From Hymenobacter latericoloratus (GTDB lineage: Bacteria; Bacteroidota; Bacteroidia; Cytophagales; Hymenobacteraceae), in assembly GCF_014199535.1 (NCBI RefSeq), contig NZ_JACHNV010000003.1, forward strand, positions 683,289-747,288: a stretch of DNA of 64,000 nt, written 5' to 3'. The position numbers and the translations under genes are program-made. Positions 40,005-48,546 of the stretch are shown one piece after another (position 1 is the stretch's first letter; every line of letters begins with the position of its first letter). The notes below the pieces were generated by a model that searched no databases, had not been told where the DNA came from, and worked only from the letters and a program-made list of their open reading frames with translations.

Positions 40005-40123
40005 TTGCAGCCGGCCGCCTGGCTGGCATCCGGTTTCCCGGCCCTTATCTTGCCGGGCCATGGTGGGTAGCCCGGTCAGCCGGAAGCCTGCGTAGCTCCT
40101 TTCATTCTTATTTATCTGTTCCG

Positions 40124-40951
40124 ATGCTCAACCGCCGGCCTCTCTATCTCAGCGCCACCTTCCTGCTTGCCGGGCACCTCGCCGGCCACGCCCAAACCAC
40201 CCGTACCTGGAACAACAAGCAGTGCGCCGTGGTGCTGACCTACGACGATGCCATTGATGTGGACCTGGATAATGTGGTGCCGGCCCTCGACTCGGTGAAG
40301 CTGCGGGGCACATTTTACCTGATTGGGTCCTCGCCCGTGGTGGCCCGCCGGCTGCCGGAGTGGCGCCGGGCTGCCCAGCGCGGCCACGAGCTCGGCAACC
40401 ACGCCCTCATGCACCCCTGCGACGGCAGCCTGCCCGGCCGCGGCTTCGTGACGCCCGATAATGATTTAAGCAAATACACGGTAAACCGGGCCGTAAGCGA
40501 GGTACGCGCCAACAATACCCTGCTTAACGCCATCGACGGCCAAACGGCCCGCACGTTTGCCTACCCTTGCGGCGACCGACAGATTGGAGGGGTGTACTTT
40601 TATGAGCAGCTCAGGAATGACTTTGTGGCGGCCCGCGGCGTAACCGGCGGCCTGCAGACAGCCACGCAGGTGGATCTGACCAATATCAACAGCTACATGA
40701 TTAACGGGCAAACCGGTGAGCAGCTGATTGACTTGGTGAAAAAGGCCCAACAGTCGCGCACGGTGCTGGTGTTTCTGTTCCATGGCGTGGGCGGCGGCCA
40801 CTCCCTGAACGTAGATTTGAAGGCCCACCGGCAGCTGCTGCGCTACCTCAAGGCCCACGAGCAGGATATCTGGGTGGCCCCGATGGTAGAGGTAGCCACC
40901 AAAATCAAGCAGGCCCAGCAGAGCCCGGCTACCCCGGCGGCCCGCCCCTAA
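40124..40951 (+). CDS. Polysaccharide deacetylase (CE4)
   Basis: The 275-residue protein has a signal peptide ending near GHAQ and a NodB domain with LTYDDAID (catalytic aspartate), the metal-binding HELGNHALMHP, and the downstream FAYPCGD motif. CE4 enzymes remove acetyl groups from chitin oligomers, peptidoglycan or other sugars. Alternative substrates cannot be ruled out. A second, more distant CE4 protein is encoded at 60561-61493. Confidence 0.9.
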   Translation: MLNRRPLYLSATFLLAGHLAGHAQTTRTWNNKQCAVVLTYDDAIDVDLDNVVPALDSVKLRGTFYLIGSSPVVARRLPEWRRAAQRGHELGNHALMHPCDGSLPGRGFVTPDNDLSKYTVNRAVSEVRANNTLLNAIDGQTARTFAYPCGDRQIGGVYFYEQLRNDFVAARGVTGGLQTATQVDLTNINSYMINGQTGEQLIDLVKKAQQSRTVLVFLFHGVGGGHSLNVDLKAHRQLLRYLKAHEQDIWVAPMVEVATKIKQAQQSPATPAARP

Positions 40952-41126
40952 CCGCACCGGGCTGGTTGGCAGCAGTTGCCGGGCTTTCCCGCCTTTGGCT
41001 CAGCTCTTTTGCTTACAGCAGCGGCCACTATCCCACCTCGTTCCCGCGCGCCGCTGGCTGGTTGGTCCAGAGCGAAAGGCAACAAATAAATGATGCTTGC
41101 ATAACAATTTTATTACGCATCCGTAT

Positions 41127-41134
41127 TATCTTTG
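41127..41134 (+). promoter_or_regulatory. Candidate -7 box for the 45-residue peptide gene
   Basis: TATCTTTG is a perfect TAnnTTTG match 40 bases before the ATG at 41175, inside an AT-rich stretch. Confidence 0.5.
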
Positions 41135-41174
41135 CATCCAACAACTTGATTTGCACCATTCTATCTGTCTTGCC

Positions 41175-41312
41175 ATGAAAAAGAGCGCTGCTGCTGTCTC
41201 CTCCCTGCTGTTTCTCGGGGGCCTGGGTTCGTTGGGCTACCTGGCTGCCCAGGTTCGCGACCTGAATCTGTTTTTTGATCTTCGCGACGAGGAAGAGCTG
41301 CACTTCTGCTAA
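41175..41312 (+). CDS. Small membrane or exported peptide
   Basis: A 45-residue frame begins MKKSAAAVSSLLFLGGLGSL, a hydrophobic stretch like a signal anchor, followed by the acidic tail RDLNLFFDLRDEEELHFC. It is too short for usual gene calls, but it has its own promoter box and a terminator 28 bases after the stop, which supports a real gene. Function is unknown. Confidence 0.5.
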   Translation: MKKSAAAVSSLLFLGGLGSLGYLAAQVRDLNLFFDLRDEEELHFC

Positions 41313-41339
41313 GGAGGGCAAATAGCCTTGATTTTTCCC

Positions 41340-41365
41340 AAACCCCGCTTCCGGCGGGGTTTGTT
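41340..41365 (+). terminator. Intrinsic terminator
   Basis: AAACCCCGC pairs with GCGGGGTTT across a short loop, then TGTT. It follows the peptide gene. The rest of the 261-base gap to 41573 has no supported gene. Confidence 0.75.
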
Positions 41366-41573
41366 GCGTTCAGGGGTAGCACAAACCGGGGTTCAAAATC
41401 AGGGCATTACCTTTTCGGCCCGAAAAAAACCACATCCATTCCCAACTGTTTTCGGTACTTCACAGCAGCGGCAGCCCGCGGTGGGTTGCTGTTTTTCTTT
41501 CTCACCCGCTGAAGAGGTTGCCTGCCGGCCTAAGCCACTGACCGCAGCTCCTCATCGGTATAACCTGTGATTT

Positions 41574-42200
41574 ATGAACCTGACCGGCTTGAAAGAGCAA
41601 ATCAGCTACATCATCGGGCGCGACATGGCCCGCAATTTTGCCCAGCAAGGCCTCGATCTGGACATTGACGTGTTTGCCCAGAGCATGAAGGAAGCCCTGG
41701 GCGGAGAGCCCAGCCGCCTGACGCCCGAGCAGATGCAGAGCGCCATGCAGCAGCTGCAGCAGCAGATGGAAGCCCACGAAGAAGCCAACCAAGACCCCAG
41801 CGCCATGAGCAACAACAAAGCCGAAGGCGAAGCCTTCCTGAAAGAAAATGCCGGTAAGCCTGGCATTACTACCCTGCCCAGCGGCCTGCAGTACGAGGTG
41901 CTGAAGGAGGGCAACGGCCGCAAGCCCGGCCCCGGCTCGTCGGTAACCACGCACTACCACGGCACGCTCATCAACGGCAACGTGTTTGACAGCTCCTACC
42001 AGCGCGGTCAGCCCGCTACCTTCGGGGTAAACCAGGTAATTGCCGGCTGGACAGAAGCCCTGCAGCTGATGCCCGAAGGCTCGAAGTGGCGCCTCTACAT
42101 CCCCTCGGACCTGGCCTACGGCAAGCGCGGCGCCGGCCGCGACATCGGCCCCGACTCGGCCCTGATTTTCGATGTTGAGCTGCTGAAAGTAAATAACTAA
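41574..42200 (+). CDS. fklB: FKBP-type peptidyl-prolyl isomerase
   Basis: The 208-residue protein has the FklB/FkpA layout: an N-terminal helical dimerisation domain (about 1-95, NLTGLKEQISYIIGRDMARN and LTPEQMQSAMQQLQQQMEAH) and a C-terminal FKBP domain (VTTHYHGTLINGNVFDSSY, VIAGWTEALQLMPEGSKW, YIPSDLAYGKRGAG). It lacks a signal peptide, so it should act in the cytoplasm like FklB, catalysing proline isomerisation in folding. Confidence 0.92.
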   Translation: MNLTGLKEQISYIIGRDMARNFAQQGLDLDIDVFAQSMKEALGGEPSRLTPEQMQSAMQQLQQQMEAHEEANQDPSAMSNNKAEGEAFLKENAGKPGITTLPSGLQYEVLKEGNGRKPGPGSSVTTHYHGTLINGNVFDSSYQRGQPATFGVNQVIAGWTEALQLMPEGSKWRLYIPSDLAYGKRGAGRDIGPDSALIFDVELLKVNN

Positions 42201-42363
42201 GGCTACTGGCCTGCCCGGGCCCGGTAGTGCTTCTGCCGGGCTTTGGGCTGCCTACCCCCGGCTTTCTTCTTAACCTCCCAGTACGGCCCCGCTGTTGCCC
42301 ATGCTTGTTGCTGCGCCCCTTCGCCGGGGACGGGCTACCGGGGCCGGCGGGGCTTTTTCGGCT

Positions 42364-42963
42364 ATGTCTGACGCATCTATTCCCCTTCTTCCTGACCCTA
42401 GCACCCCGCCACCCGGTGAGAGCCCGCTGTTGCCGGCTGGCTCCTTGCCTGCCTTGCCGGAGCCCAGGTTTCAGGCTCAGCCGCCCCTACCCCCCGCACA
42501 GTTCCTAACCCTACGCAGCGAAGATGGCCGGGTGGCCCTTACCAACGACGCGCTGGAAATTAATTACGAGCGGTTTGGCTGGCGCGAGCTGGCGGGGGTA
42601 GATGTGCAGCCGGTACGGTGGCTGCTGGGGGTGCTGCTGGGGGGCTTTGTGCTGTGTGGTTTTCTGCTGGGCTACCTGCAGTTCTGGCTGCGCACCATGC
42701 CGGCCGCGCTGGGCCTGAGCGTGGGGGCCCTGCTGCTGGCATGGGGCGTGCGGGGAACTAACCGCTGGCGCCTGCACCGCCCGGGCCAGGAGCCCCGCCA
42801 CTTTGCGTTTTCCGGCCCGGCCCGCAGCTGGCAGCAGCTGGCTCAGGAGGCCAACTACCGCATCCGGCAGCGCCACCACGAGGCGGCCACGGAGGCCGCG
42901 TACTGGCTTGCCGGAGCCGCTGCGCCCGAGGCACCCGCGCCGGAACCTCCGCTGCCAACCTGA
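42364..42963 (+). CDS. Hypothetical protein with two membrane helices
   Basis: From the ATG at 42364 the product has 199 residues. It has a long Pro-rich N-terminal part (about 1-45), a short beta-like region (FLTLRSEDGRVALTNDALEI), two hydrophobic helices near 80-125 (WLLGVLLGGFVLCGFLLGYL), and a cytosolic tail. No family is recognised. An earlier in-frame start at 42295 would add Arg/Gly-rich residues and is not used. Confidence 0.65.
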   Translation: MSDASIPLLPDPSTPPPGESPLLPAGSLPALPEPRFQAQPPLPPAQFLTLRSEDGRVALTNDALEINYERFGWRELAGVDVQPVRWLLGVLLGGFVLCGFLLGYLQFWLRTMPAALGLSVGALLLAWGVRGTNRWRLHRPGQEPRHFAFSGPARSWQQLAQEANYRIRQRHHEAATEAAYWLAGAAAPEAPAPEPPLPT

Positions 42964-43042
42964 TTTTCGGCCTGACCGTCACTTTTCGCAGGGGCCTGCG
43001 TAAGCGCGGCTGAGTTTGTGTTCTGCATTAGCGCTCAACTCC

Positions 43043-43050
43043 TACCTTTG
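43043..43050 (+). promoter_or_regulatory. Candidate promoter box for kup
   Basis: TACCTTTG matches TAnnTTTG 46 bases before the kup start. A TTTG at 43015-43018 could be the -33 element, but the 24-base spacing is long. Confidence 0.5.
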
Positions 43051-43096
43051 GCCCCGCCCGTTAAAAACGGCTTCCCCTCACCCTTTTATTCCTCTC

Positions 43097-45034
43097 ATGG
43101 ACGCCAAACATCAGCACACCGCCATTTCTACGGCCGGCCTGCTTATTGCCCTGGGCATCATCTACGGCGACATCGGCACCTCGCCCTTGTACGTGATGAA
43201 AGCCATTGTGCCGGGGCGCATCGACCCGGACCTTGTGTACGGGGGTATTTCGTGCGTGCTCTGGACGCTCACGCTCCAAACCACCATTAAGTACGTGCTA
43301 CTGACCCTGAACGCCGATAACAACGGCGAGGGCGGCATTTTTTCGCTGTACACCCTAGTGCGGCGGCGGGGTGCCTGGCTTTCGGGCATTGCCATTGTGG
43401 GCGGGGCGGCCCTGCTGGCCGACGGCGTGATTACCCCGCCGGTATCGGTATCATCGGCCATTGAAGGGCTGGAGGCGGTGTACCCGGACATTCAAACGGT
43501 ACCCATCGTTATTGCCATTCTGATAGGCCTGTTTCTGCTCCAGAGCTTCGGCACCCAGATTGTGGGCAAGGCGTTCGGGCCGATTATGTTGCTGTGGTTT
43601 TCGATGCTGGCGGCCCTGGGCGTGTACGGCATTCTGCAGCACCCCGAGATTCTGAAGGCCATTAACCCCTACTACGCCTACAACATGCTGGCCAACCGGC
43701 CCGGCGGGTTCTGGCTGCTGGGCTCGGTATTTCTGTGTACTACCGGGGCCGAGGCTCTGTACTCCGACCTGGGCCACTGCGGCAAGGGCAACATCCGCAT
43801 CAGCTGGGTGTTCGTGAAGCTGTGCCTGGTGCTGAACTACTTCGGGCAGGGCGGCTGGCTGGTGGCCCACCAAGGCGAGCAGCTCAACGGCCGCAACCCC
43901 TTCTATGCCCTCATGCCCGAGTGGTTTCTGCTTATCGGCATCGGCATTGCTACCATTGCAGCCATCATTGCCTCCCAGGCCCTGATTACCGGCTCGTTTA
44001 CGCTCGTGGCCGAGGCTATCCGGCTGAACATGTGGCCGAAGGTGCGCCTTAACTACCCCACCGACGTGAAAGGGCAGCTGTACGTGCCCAGCATGAACCG
44101 CCTGCTGCTACTGGGCTGCATAGCCGTGGTGCTGTACTTCCGCCGCTCCGAAAACATGGAAGCGGCCTACGGGCTGGCCATCACCGTCACCATGCTCATG
44201 ACTACTGTTCTACTGTCCATGTGGCTGCTGTACGTGAAGCGGGTGCCCAAGCCGGTGGTGGCGCTGTTTGTACTGGTGTACGGCCTCATTGAAGGCTCCT
44301 TCCTGGTGGCCAACCTCATCAAGTTCCCGCACGGCGGTTGGGTTTCGGTGGCTATCAGCCTGGCCCTGATTTCGGTGATGTACGTGTGGCTGCGGGCTTA
44401 CTTTATCAAGCGCCGCCTCACCGAGTTCGTGAAAATCGAGCCCTACATCGAGGCCCTCAAGCAGCTCTCCAACGACGAAACCGTTTCGAAGTACGCCACC
44501 CACCTGGTGTTCATGTCGTCGGCGGAGCGGCAGTCGGAAATTGAGTCGAAGATTATCTACTCCATCTTCCAGAAGCGCCCCAAGCGCGCCGACATCTACT
44601 GGTTTGTGCACGTAGATACCACCGACGAGCCCTACACCATGGAGTACAAGGTAACGGAGCTGGCCCACGACGACGTGTTCCGGATTACCTTCCGCCTGGG
44701 CTTCCGGGTGGAGCAGCGCATCAACCTCTACTTCCGCAAGGTGGTGGAGGACCTGGTGCGCAACAAAGAGGTGGATATTACCTCGCGCTACGAGTCCCTG
44801 AGCAAGCAGCACGTTACCGGCGACTTCCGCTTTGTGGTGCTGGAGAAGTTCCTCTCGGTGGAAAACGAATTCCCCATGGTCGAGAAGCTGGTCATGCAGG
44901 CCTACTTCTACATCAAGCAGTTCATTGCCTCCGAGGACAAGTATTTCGGCCTCGATACCAGCTCGGTTAAAGTAGAGAAAGTGCCGCTGGTGATTACGCC
45001 GGTCCGCGAGGTAGCCCTGAAGCGTATCGGCTAG
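43097..45034 (+). CDS. kup: KUP-family potassium transporter
   Basis: The 645-residue protein opens with the KUP signature LLIALGIIYGDIGTSPLYVMK and carries about 12 membrane helices, including LLADGVITPPVSVSSAIEG and STGAEALYSDLGHCG-type loops (CTTGAEALYSDLGHCGKGNI). The C-terminal cytoplasmic domain of about 190 residues is present. KUP proteins take up potassium with protons. The ATG at 43097 is chosen; the frame is open to 43016 but that part overlaps the promoter box. Confidence 0.95.
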   Translation: MDAKHQHTAISTAGLLIALGIIYGDIGTSPLYVMKAIVPGRIDPDLVYGGISCVLWTLTLQTTIKYVLLTLNADNNGEGGIFSLYTLVRRRGAWLSGIAIVGGAALLADGVITPPVSVSSAIEGLEAVYPDIQTVPIVIAILIGLFLLQSFGTQIVGKAFGPIMLLWFSMLAALGVYGILQHPEILKAINPYYAYNMLANRPGGFWLLGSVFLCTTGAEALYSDLGHCGKGNIRISWVFVKLCLVLNYFGQGGWLVAHQGEQLNGRNPFYALMPEWFLLIGIGIATIAAIIASQALITGSFTLVAEAIRLNMWPKVRLNYPTDVKGQLYVPSMNRLLLLGCIAVVLYFRRSENMEAAYGLAITVTMLMTTVLLSMWLLYVKRVPKPVVALFVLVYGLIEGSFLVANLIKFPHGGWVSVAISLALISVMYVWLRAYFIKRRLTEFVKIEPYIEALKQLSNDETVSKYATHLVFMSSAERQSEIESKIIYSIFQKRPKRADIYWFVHVDTTDEPYTMEYKVTELAHDDVFRITFRLGFRVEQRINLYFRKVVEDLVRNKEVDITSRYESLSKQHVTGDFRFVVLEKFLSVENEFPMVEKLVMQAYFYIKQFIASEDKYFGLDTSSVKVEKVPLVITPVREVALKRIG

Positions 45035-45063
45035 CCTCAGGTTAACTTTGCTACCCCCCCAGG

Positions 45064-45094
45064 AGCCCCGCTGAATACATCAGCGGGGCTTTTT
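45064..45094 (+). terminator. Intrinsic terminator after kup
   Basis: AGCCCCGCTGA pairs with TCAGCGGGGCT around ATACA, then TTTT. Confidence 0.9.
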
Positions 45095-45225
45095 GGTGCG
45101 CTACAGGTGCTGAACCGTGCACTTGAGCTAGCCGGATGACTACCCAATCCTAACCGTTATCCGGACCCTAGCGCCTACCCCTTACTCAGCCCTAAAGCTT
45201 CGCACGGCCCTCCCCCAAGCCACAC

Positions 45226-45259
45226 GAAAAACCCCGGCCTGCTGGGCAGGCCGGGGTTT
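45226..45259 (-). terminator. Terminator after the M61 peptidase gene
   Basis: AAACCCCGGCCTGC pairs with GCAGGCCGGGGTTT around TGG; on the minus strand TTTTTCG follows. The 255-base gap between kup and this gene holds the two terminators and nothing else I can identify. Confidence 0.85.
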
Positions 45260-45288
45260 CGGAAAACACGGCTGTGTGTGGTTGCTAT

Positions 45289-47097
45289 TTAGTTGCGCAC
45301 GGGCAGCCACTTGGCCAACACCGCCTGCTGCTCGGCGGTGGGGCTGGCCTGCCGCTCAATGCGGTAGCGGCGCAGCGGGTTGGCCAGCAGCGGGAAGCTC
45401 AGCTCTTTGATCTGTCCGTCGCGGTTGACCAGCAGCTTCACCGTGGAACCGGCAGCCCGGCCGGCCAGCAGGCGGTTCACGTCGTCGGTGACGCGGGCCC
45501 CATCTACGGCCAGAATTTCGTCGCCCACGCTCAGGCCGCCCTGCCAGGCGCTACCCTCGCGCAGCACGCTGCTCACCGTCTGGCGCCCCCCAGCCGCGCT
45601 GATGCTGGCGCCCAGGCTGGCCTCCGTGGCGGCGGCAGCAGCTACCGTCAGCTTCAGGCCGGCGTAGCCCAGGGCCTGCTCGTAGGGCAGGGTTTCAACG
45701 CCGTACACGTGGCGCCGGAAGAAATCATCGAAGCGGCGGCCGGCTACTTTAGCTACGGCATCCTGGTACTCTTCGTCGGTGAAGCCGCGGCCCAACTGCT
45801 TGTAGTACCGCTCGTAGAGGTAGCGCATCACGTCGTCGAGGCTTTTCTGGCCCTTGGTTTCGTGAATGATCATCAAATCCAGCACGGCCCCTATAACCTC
45901 GCCCTTGTCGTAGTAGCTGATGCCGGTGTTGGCGGAGTTCTCGTTGGGGCGGTAGTACTTGATCCAGGCGTCGAAGCTCGACTCGGCGGCCGACTGCTGC
46001 CGGTTGCCGGGCGTGTTTTCTACGCGGTTAATGCCGTTGCTCAGGTCGCCGAGGTACTCGTCGGGCGAGACAAAGCCGGCCCGCTGCACAATCAGGTTGG
46101 AAAAATACTCGGTGCCGCCCTCGCTCACCCACAGCATGCGGGTGTAGTTTTCCTGGTCGTAATCAAAGGGCCCCAGGGCCACGGGCCGGATGCGCTTCAC
46201 GTTCCAGAGGTGGAAGTACTCGTGGGCCACCAGGCCCAGAAAGCCCTTCCAGCCAGCTTCCGAGGAATAGGCGTTGCGCGACACGGAAAGGGTAGTCGAG
46301 AACAAGTGCTCCAGGCCGCCGGTGCCCCGGTCAATATTGTGCACAATGAACAGGTAGCGGTCCAGAGGGTTCTGACCCACTACTTTCTGAGCTTCTTCGC
46401 ACACGCGCTGCATGTCGCGGGTCAGGCGCTGCTCGTCCACTTTTGGGTCGCCGAACATGGCTACCGTGTGGGGCGTGCCGTTGGCCGTGAAGGTGTAGAG
46501 CTTCTGGTTACCAATTTCGATGGGCGAGTCGGCCAGCTCATCGTAGTTAGAGGAACGGAACGTGAACGTGCCGCCGGCCGGCTTCAGGCTGGTGCTCACC
46601 TGGCTCCAGCCCTGGGCGGGCTGTACTTCCAGGGTGCTGGCTAGCTGCTTGCCCTCGGCGGGGTACATGAACACGCTGGTGCCGTTCACGTAGCCGTGGG
46701 CCGCGTCAATAAAGCTGGTGCGCACACTCAGCTCGAAGGCATAGACCCGGTAGCGCACCGCGAAGCTCTTGGCCTTGGGGTGGTACACGCGCCAGGTATT
46801 CTTGGTTATTTTCTCTACCCGCAGCTGCTCGCTGCCGGCCGTAGCCCGGAAGCCTTCCACGTTCTTGGCAAACTCGCGCACCAGGTAGGAACCGGGAGCC
46901 CACACGGGCATTTTCACATCCGTATAGGCTTTGTTAAAGCCATCGAGCTTCATTTCTACCTCAAAGTAGTGCGTTTGGGGCGCGGGCATCGAGAGGGTAT
47001 AGCGCAGGGTGGGCGCCGCGGCCGCGGCCGAGCCGGCCTGGCTCAGCAACAGTCCCAGGGCCGCTACCGCCAGATGGCGGGTACGAGTCAGGAGCAT
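45289..47097 (-). CDS. M61-family peptidase with PDZ domain
   Basis: The 602-residue secreted protein has a signal peptide (MLLTRTRHLAVAALGLLLSQ, then SAAAA), an N-terminal beta-sandwich domain, the gluzincin zinc motif HEYFHLWN, with the third ligand in the following SEGGTEYF segment, and a C-terminal PDZ domain (SAWQGGLSVGDEILAVDGAR). This is the glycyl-aminopeptidase-like M61 family, zinc peptidases of the periplasm or surface. It is divergent from the NlpC/P60 gene. Confidence 0.92.
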   Translation of the reverse strand: MLLTRTRHLAVAALGLLLSQAGSAAAAAPTLRYTLSMPAPQTHYFEVEMKLDGFNKAYTDVKMPVWAPGSYLVREFAKNVEGFRATAGSEQLRVEKITKNTWRVYHPKAKSFAVRYRVYAFELSVRTSFIDAAHGYVNGTSVFMYPAEGKQLASTLEVQPAQGWSQVSTSLKPAGGTFTFRSSNYDELADSPIEIGNQKLYTFTANGTPHTVAMFGDPKVDEQRLTRDMQRVCEEAQKVVGQNPLDRYLFIVHNIDRGTGGLEHLFSTTLSVSRNAYSSEAGWKGFLGLVAHEYFHLWNVKRIRPVALGPFDYDQENYTRMLWVSEGGTEYFSNLIVQRAGFVSPDEYLGDLSNGINRVENTPGNRQQSAAESSFDAWIKYYRPNENSANTGISYYDKGEVIGAVLDLMIIHETKGQKSLDDVMRYLYERYYKQLGRGFTDEEYQDAVAKVAGRRFDDFFRRHVYGVETLPYEQALGYAGLKLTVAAAAATEASLGASISAAGGRQTVSSVLREGSAWQGGLSVGDEILAVDGARVTDDVNRLLAGRAAGSTVKLLVNRDGQIKELSFPLLANPLRRYRIERQASPTAEQQAVLAKWLPVRN

Positions 47098-47276
47098 CAG
47101 GTAAGAGGGTGAGAAAGTGAATGAGTGGTTGTAGTGGCCAAAGAACGGCGAAAAGCGCCCAAGGCTGCAAGCCAGCCCCGAAAATAGCCCTACCCCTTCC
47201 CCCCGGCTCGACCACCCGGAACCCGTGCCTGGCCTTCCCCGTTACGAAGTCAGCAGTACGATCTGCCTCTGCTTCT

Positions 47277-47834
47277 ATGCGCTACGTTTGGCTGGCTTTT
47301 CTGCTCCTGGTGGGCCTCGTGGCAGGCGTTGCGTTTTGGCCGCGCCGCGCGCCCCAATCCGTGGCGCGGCTGCGCCCACGTGTGGTGGCCCCGGTTCATG
47401 CTACGGCCTACCTCATCAGCCACCAGCCTACCCCCCGCGCCGACAGCATTGTGGCCTTTGCCCTGCGCCAGCTGGGCACCAACTACTGCTACGCCGGCAC
47501 TACCCCCGAAACCGGCTTCGACTGCTCGGGCTTTGTGAATTACGTGTTTGCCCGCTACCGGGTACCGGTGCCACACTCCACGGCCCTGCTCATCAGCACC
47601 GGCCGGGCGGTGGAGCGCACCCAGGCCCGCCCCGGCGACATTGTGGTGTTCACCGGCACGGCGGCTACCTCTACTACCCCCGGCCACGCCGGCATTGTCA
47701 TCAGCAAGCCCGGCGAGCGGCCGCTGCGCTTTGTGCATTCCTCCTCGGCCCGCCGCGAGTCCGGCGTGAAAATCAGCCAGGTGGAGGGCACTGATTATGA
47801 GCGCCGCTTTATGCAGGTGCGGCGGGTGCTGTAA
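47277..47834 (+). CDS. NlpC/P60-family cell-wall hydrolase
   Basis: The 185-residue protein has an N-terminal membrane anchor (MRYVWLAFLLLVGLVAGVAF) and one NlpC/P60 domain. Its catalytic cysteine is in GFDCSGFVNYVF, and the histidines are in TPGHAGIVI and FVHSSS. Such enzymes cut the gamma-D-glutamyl-diaminopimelate bond in peptidoglycan or act on similar amide bonds. The ATG at 47277 is used; the longer open frame upstream lies in the antisense of the M61 signal region. It ends 8 bases before the long inverted repeat. Confidence 0.9.
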   Translation: MRYVWLAFLLLVGLVAGVAFWPRRAPQSVARLRPRVVAPVHATAYLISHQPTPRADSIVAFALRQLGTNYCYAGTTPETGFDCSGFVNYVFARYRVPVPHSTALLISTGRAVERTQARPGDIVVFTGTAATSTTPGHAGIVISKPGERPLRFVHSSSARRESGVKISQVEGTDYERRFMQVRRVL

Positions 47835-47841
47835 AGCGAGC

Positions 47842-47927
47842 GGCAAGATGGTGAACTGGTGAGTTTGACGCTCTGGCGCGCCGGGTGCACAGACAGGACG
47901 CCAAACTCACCAGTTCACCATCTTGCC
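47842..47927. repeat. Perfect 26-bp inverted repeat with 34-base spacer
   Basis: The left arm (47842-47867) begins GGCAAGATGGTGAACTGG and the right arm (47902-47927) is its exact reverse complement. The spacer is GC-rich. No transposase is encoded here. A hairpin of this length without a T-run suggests a MITE- or REP-like element, possibly also acting as the 3' end of the NlpC/P60 message. Confidence 0.85.
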
Positions 47928-47940
47928 ATCTCACCTGCGC

Positions 47941-48235
47941 AATAAAAGAGCGATGCCCGGCCGCCTATGCAGGTCCTCTTACTGAGGCTGCTGGGCGAAC
48001 CGGGCATCTAATCCTTCAAATCTTACCAAGCGATGAGTCTGGGGTAACAGCCCCATCATCCACTTAACCAGTAAGACCTTGCCAGAATGCGGGAACTACT
48101 CAAATGGGAGTAAGCTCCGCGCGAAAGCTGTTGTTAAGCGCGTCCGGCGGTGAAGCGGACTACATTCGACAGGCTTGGCAGGATTTGGTTGGGACTACTA
48201 GACATTTTGTACCTCCTTTCTTTAGATCCGACATA
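47941..48235 (-). ncRNA. Candidate structured RNA, family unknown
   Basis: Read on the minus strand, the region holds nested pairings of many kinds. A branched unit is closed by TGCCA/TGGCA (48176-48180 with 48080-48084) and GAATG/CATTC (48163-48167 with 48085-48089), with three hairpins inside (48142-48160, 48118-48142, 48097-48112). A long stem of four helices follows at 48021-48076 (GTAAGA with TCTTAC, then AAG, GATGA and TGGGG pairings). A terminator ends it at 47941-48008 (GATGCCCGG with CCGGGCATC, then GCTCTTTTATT). The U-rich end points to minus-strand transcription. No known RNA class (tmRNA, RNase P, 6S, SRP) matches by eye. No convincing promoter was found. Confidence 0.5.
48134..48205 (-). 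CDS. 23-codon frame with a strong Shine-Dalgarno
   Basis: On the minus strand AGAAAGGAGGT (48221-48211) is followed by ACAAA and ATG, a spacing of 5 bases. The frame encodes MSSSPNQILPSLSNVV and ends RFTAGRA at TAA. Strong Shine-Dalgarno sites are rare in Bacteroidota, so this is notable. The frame overlaps the branched stems of the candidate RNA, so it may be a leader peptide, a regulatory ribosome-binding site or a coincidence. Confidence 0.3.
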   Translation of the reverse strand: MSSSPNQILPSLSNVVRFTAGRA

Positions 48236-48546
48236 ACCCGGGCCGCGCTACCCAGCACCTTAGGGCTGCTTGGCGGGGGCTGTAGCACTCGCTACGGTAG
48301 GTAAAGTTAAAAGCCCCCCGGATGGTTCAAAATAAAAACACTATTATTTATAGCTCCGGCGCCGCTTTTTAGCCATCTGCCTGACCATCAACCGCTTTAA
48401 AACACAATTATTTTTAATAAAAACCACGGGACGTAATCTGGCCCTAAAGTTGCCTCTCCACGGGTGGTGAAAAAGTGGGACTCCAGCACTTCTTCCTGAC
48501 TTTTCCCTATCTTTTTCCCGGAAAAACTCTCACCATTTCTCTCACC

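Noticed and set aside
45274..46644. 456-codon plus-strand frame
   Set aside because: It is the antisense of the well-supported M61 peptidase gene.
47941..48300. tmRNA, RNase P RNA, 6S or SRP RNA
   Set aside because: The hallmark sequences of these RNAs are absent on both strands, in spite of a short ATTCGACAG word on the plus strand that recalls tmRNA.
48104..48304. 66-codon plus-strand frame in the structured region
   Set aside because: No family likeness and it crosses the stems of the candidate RNA.
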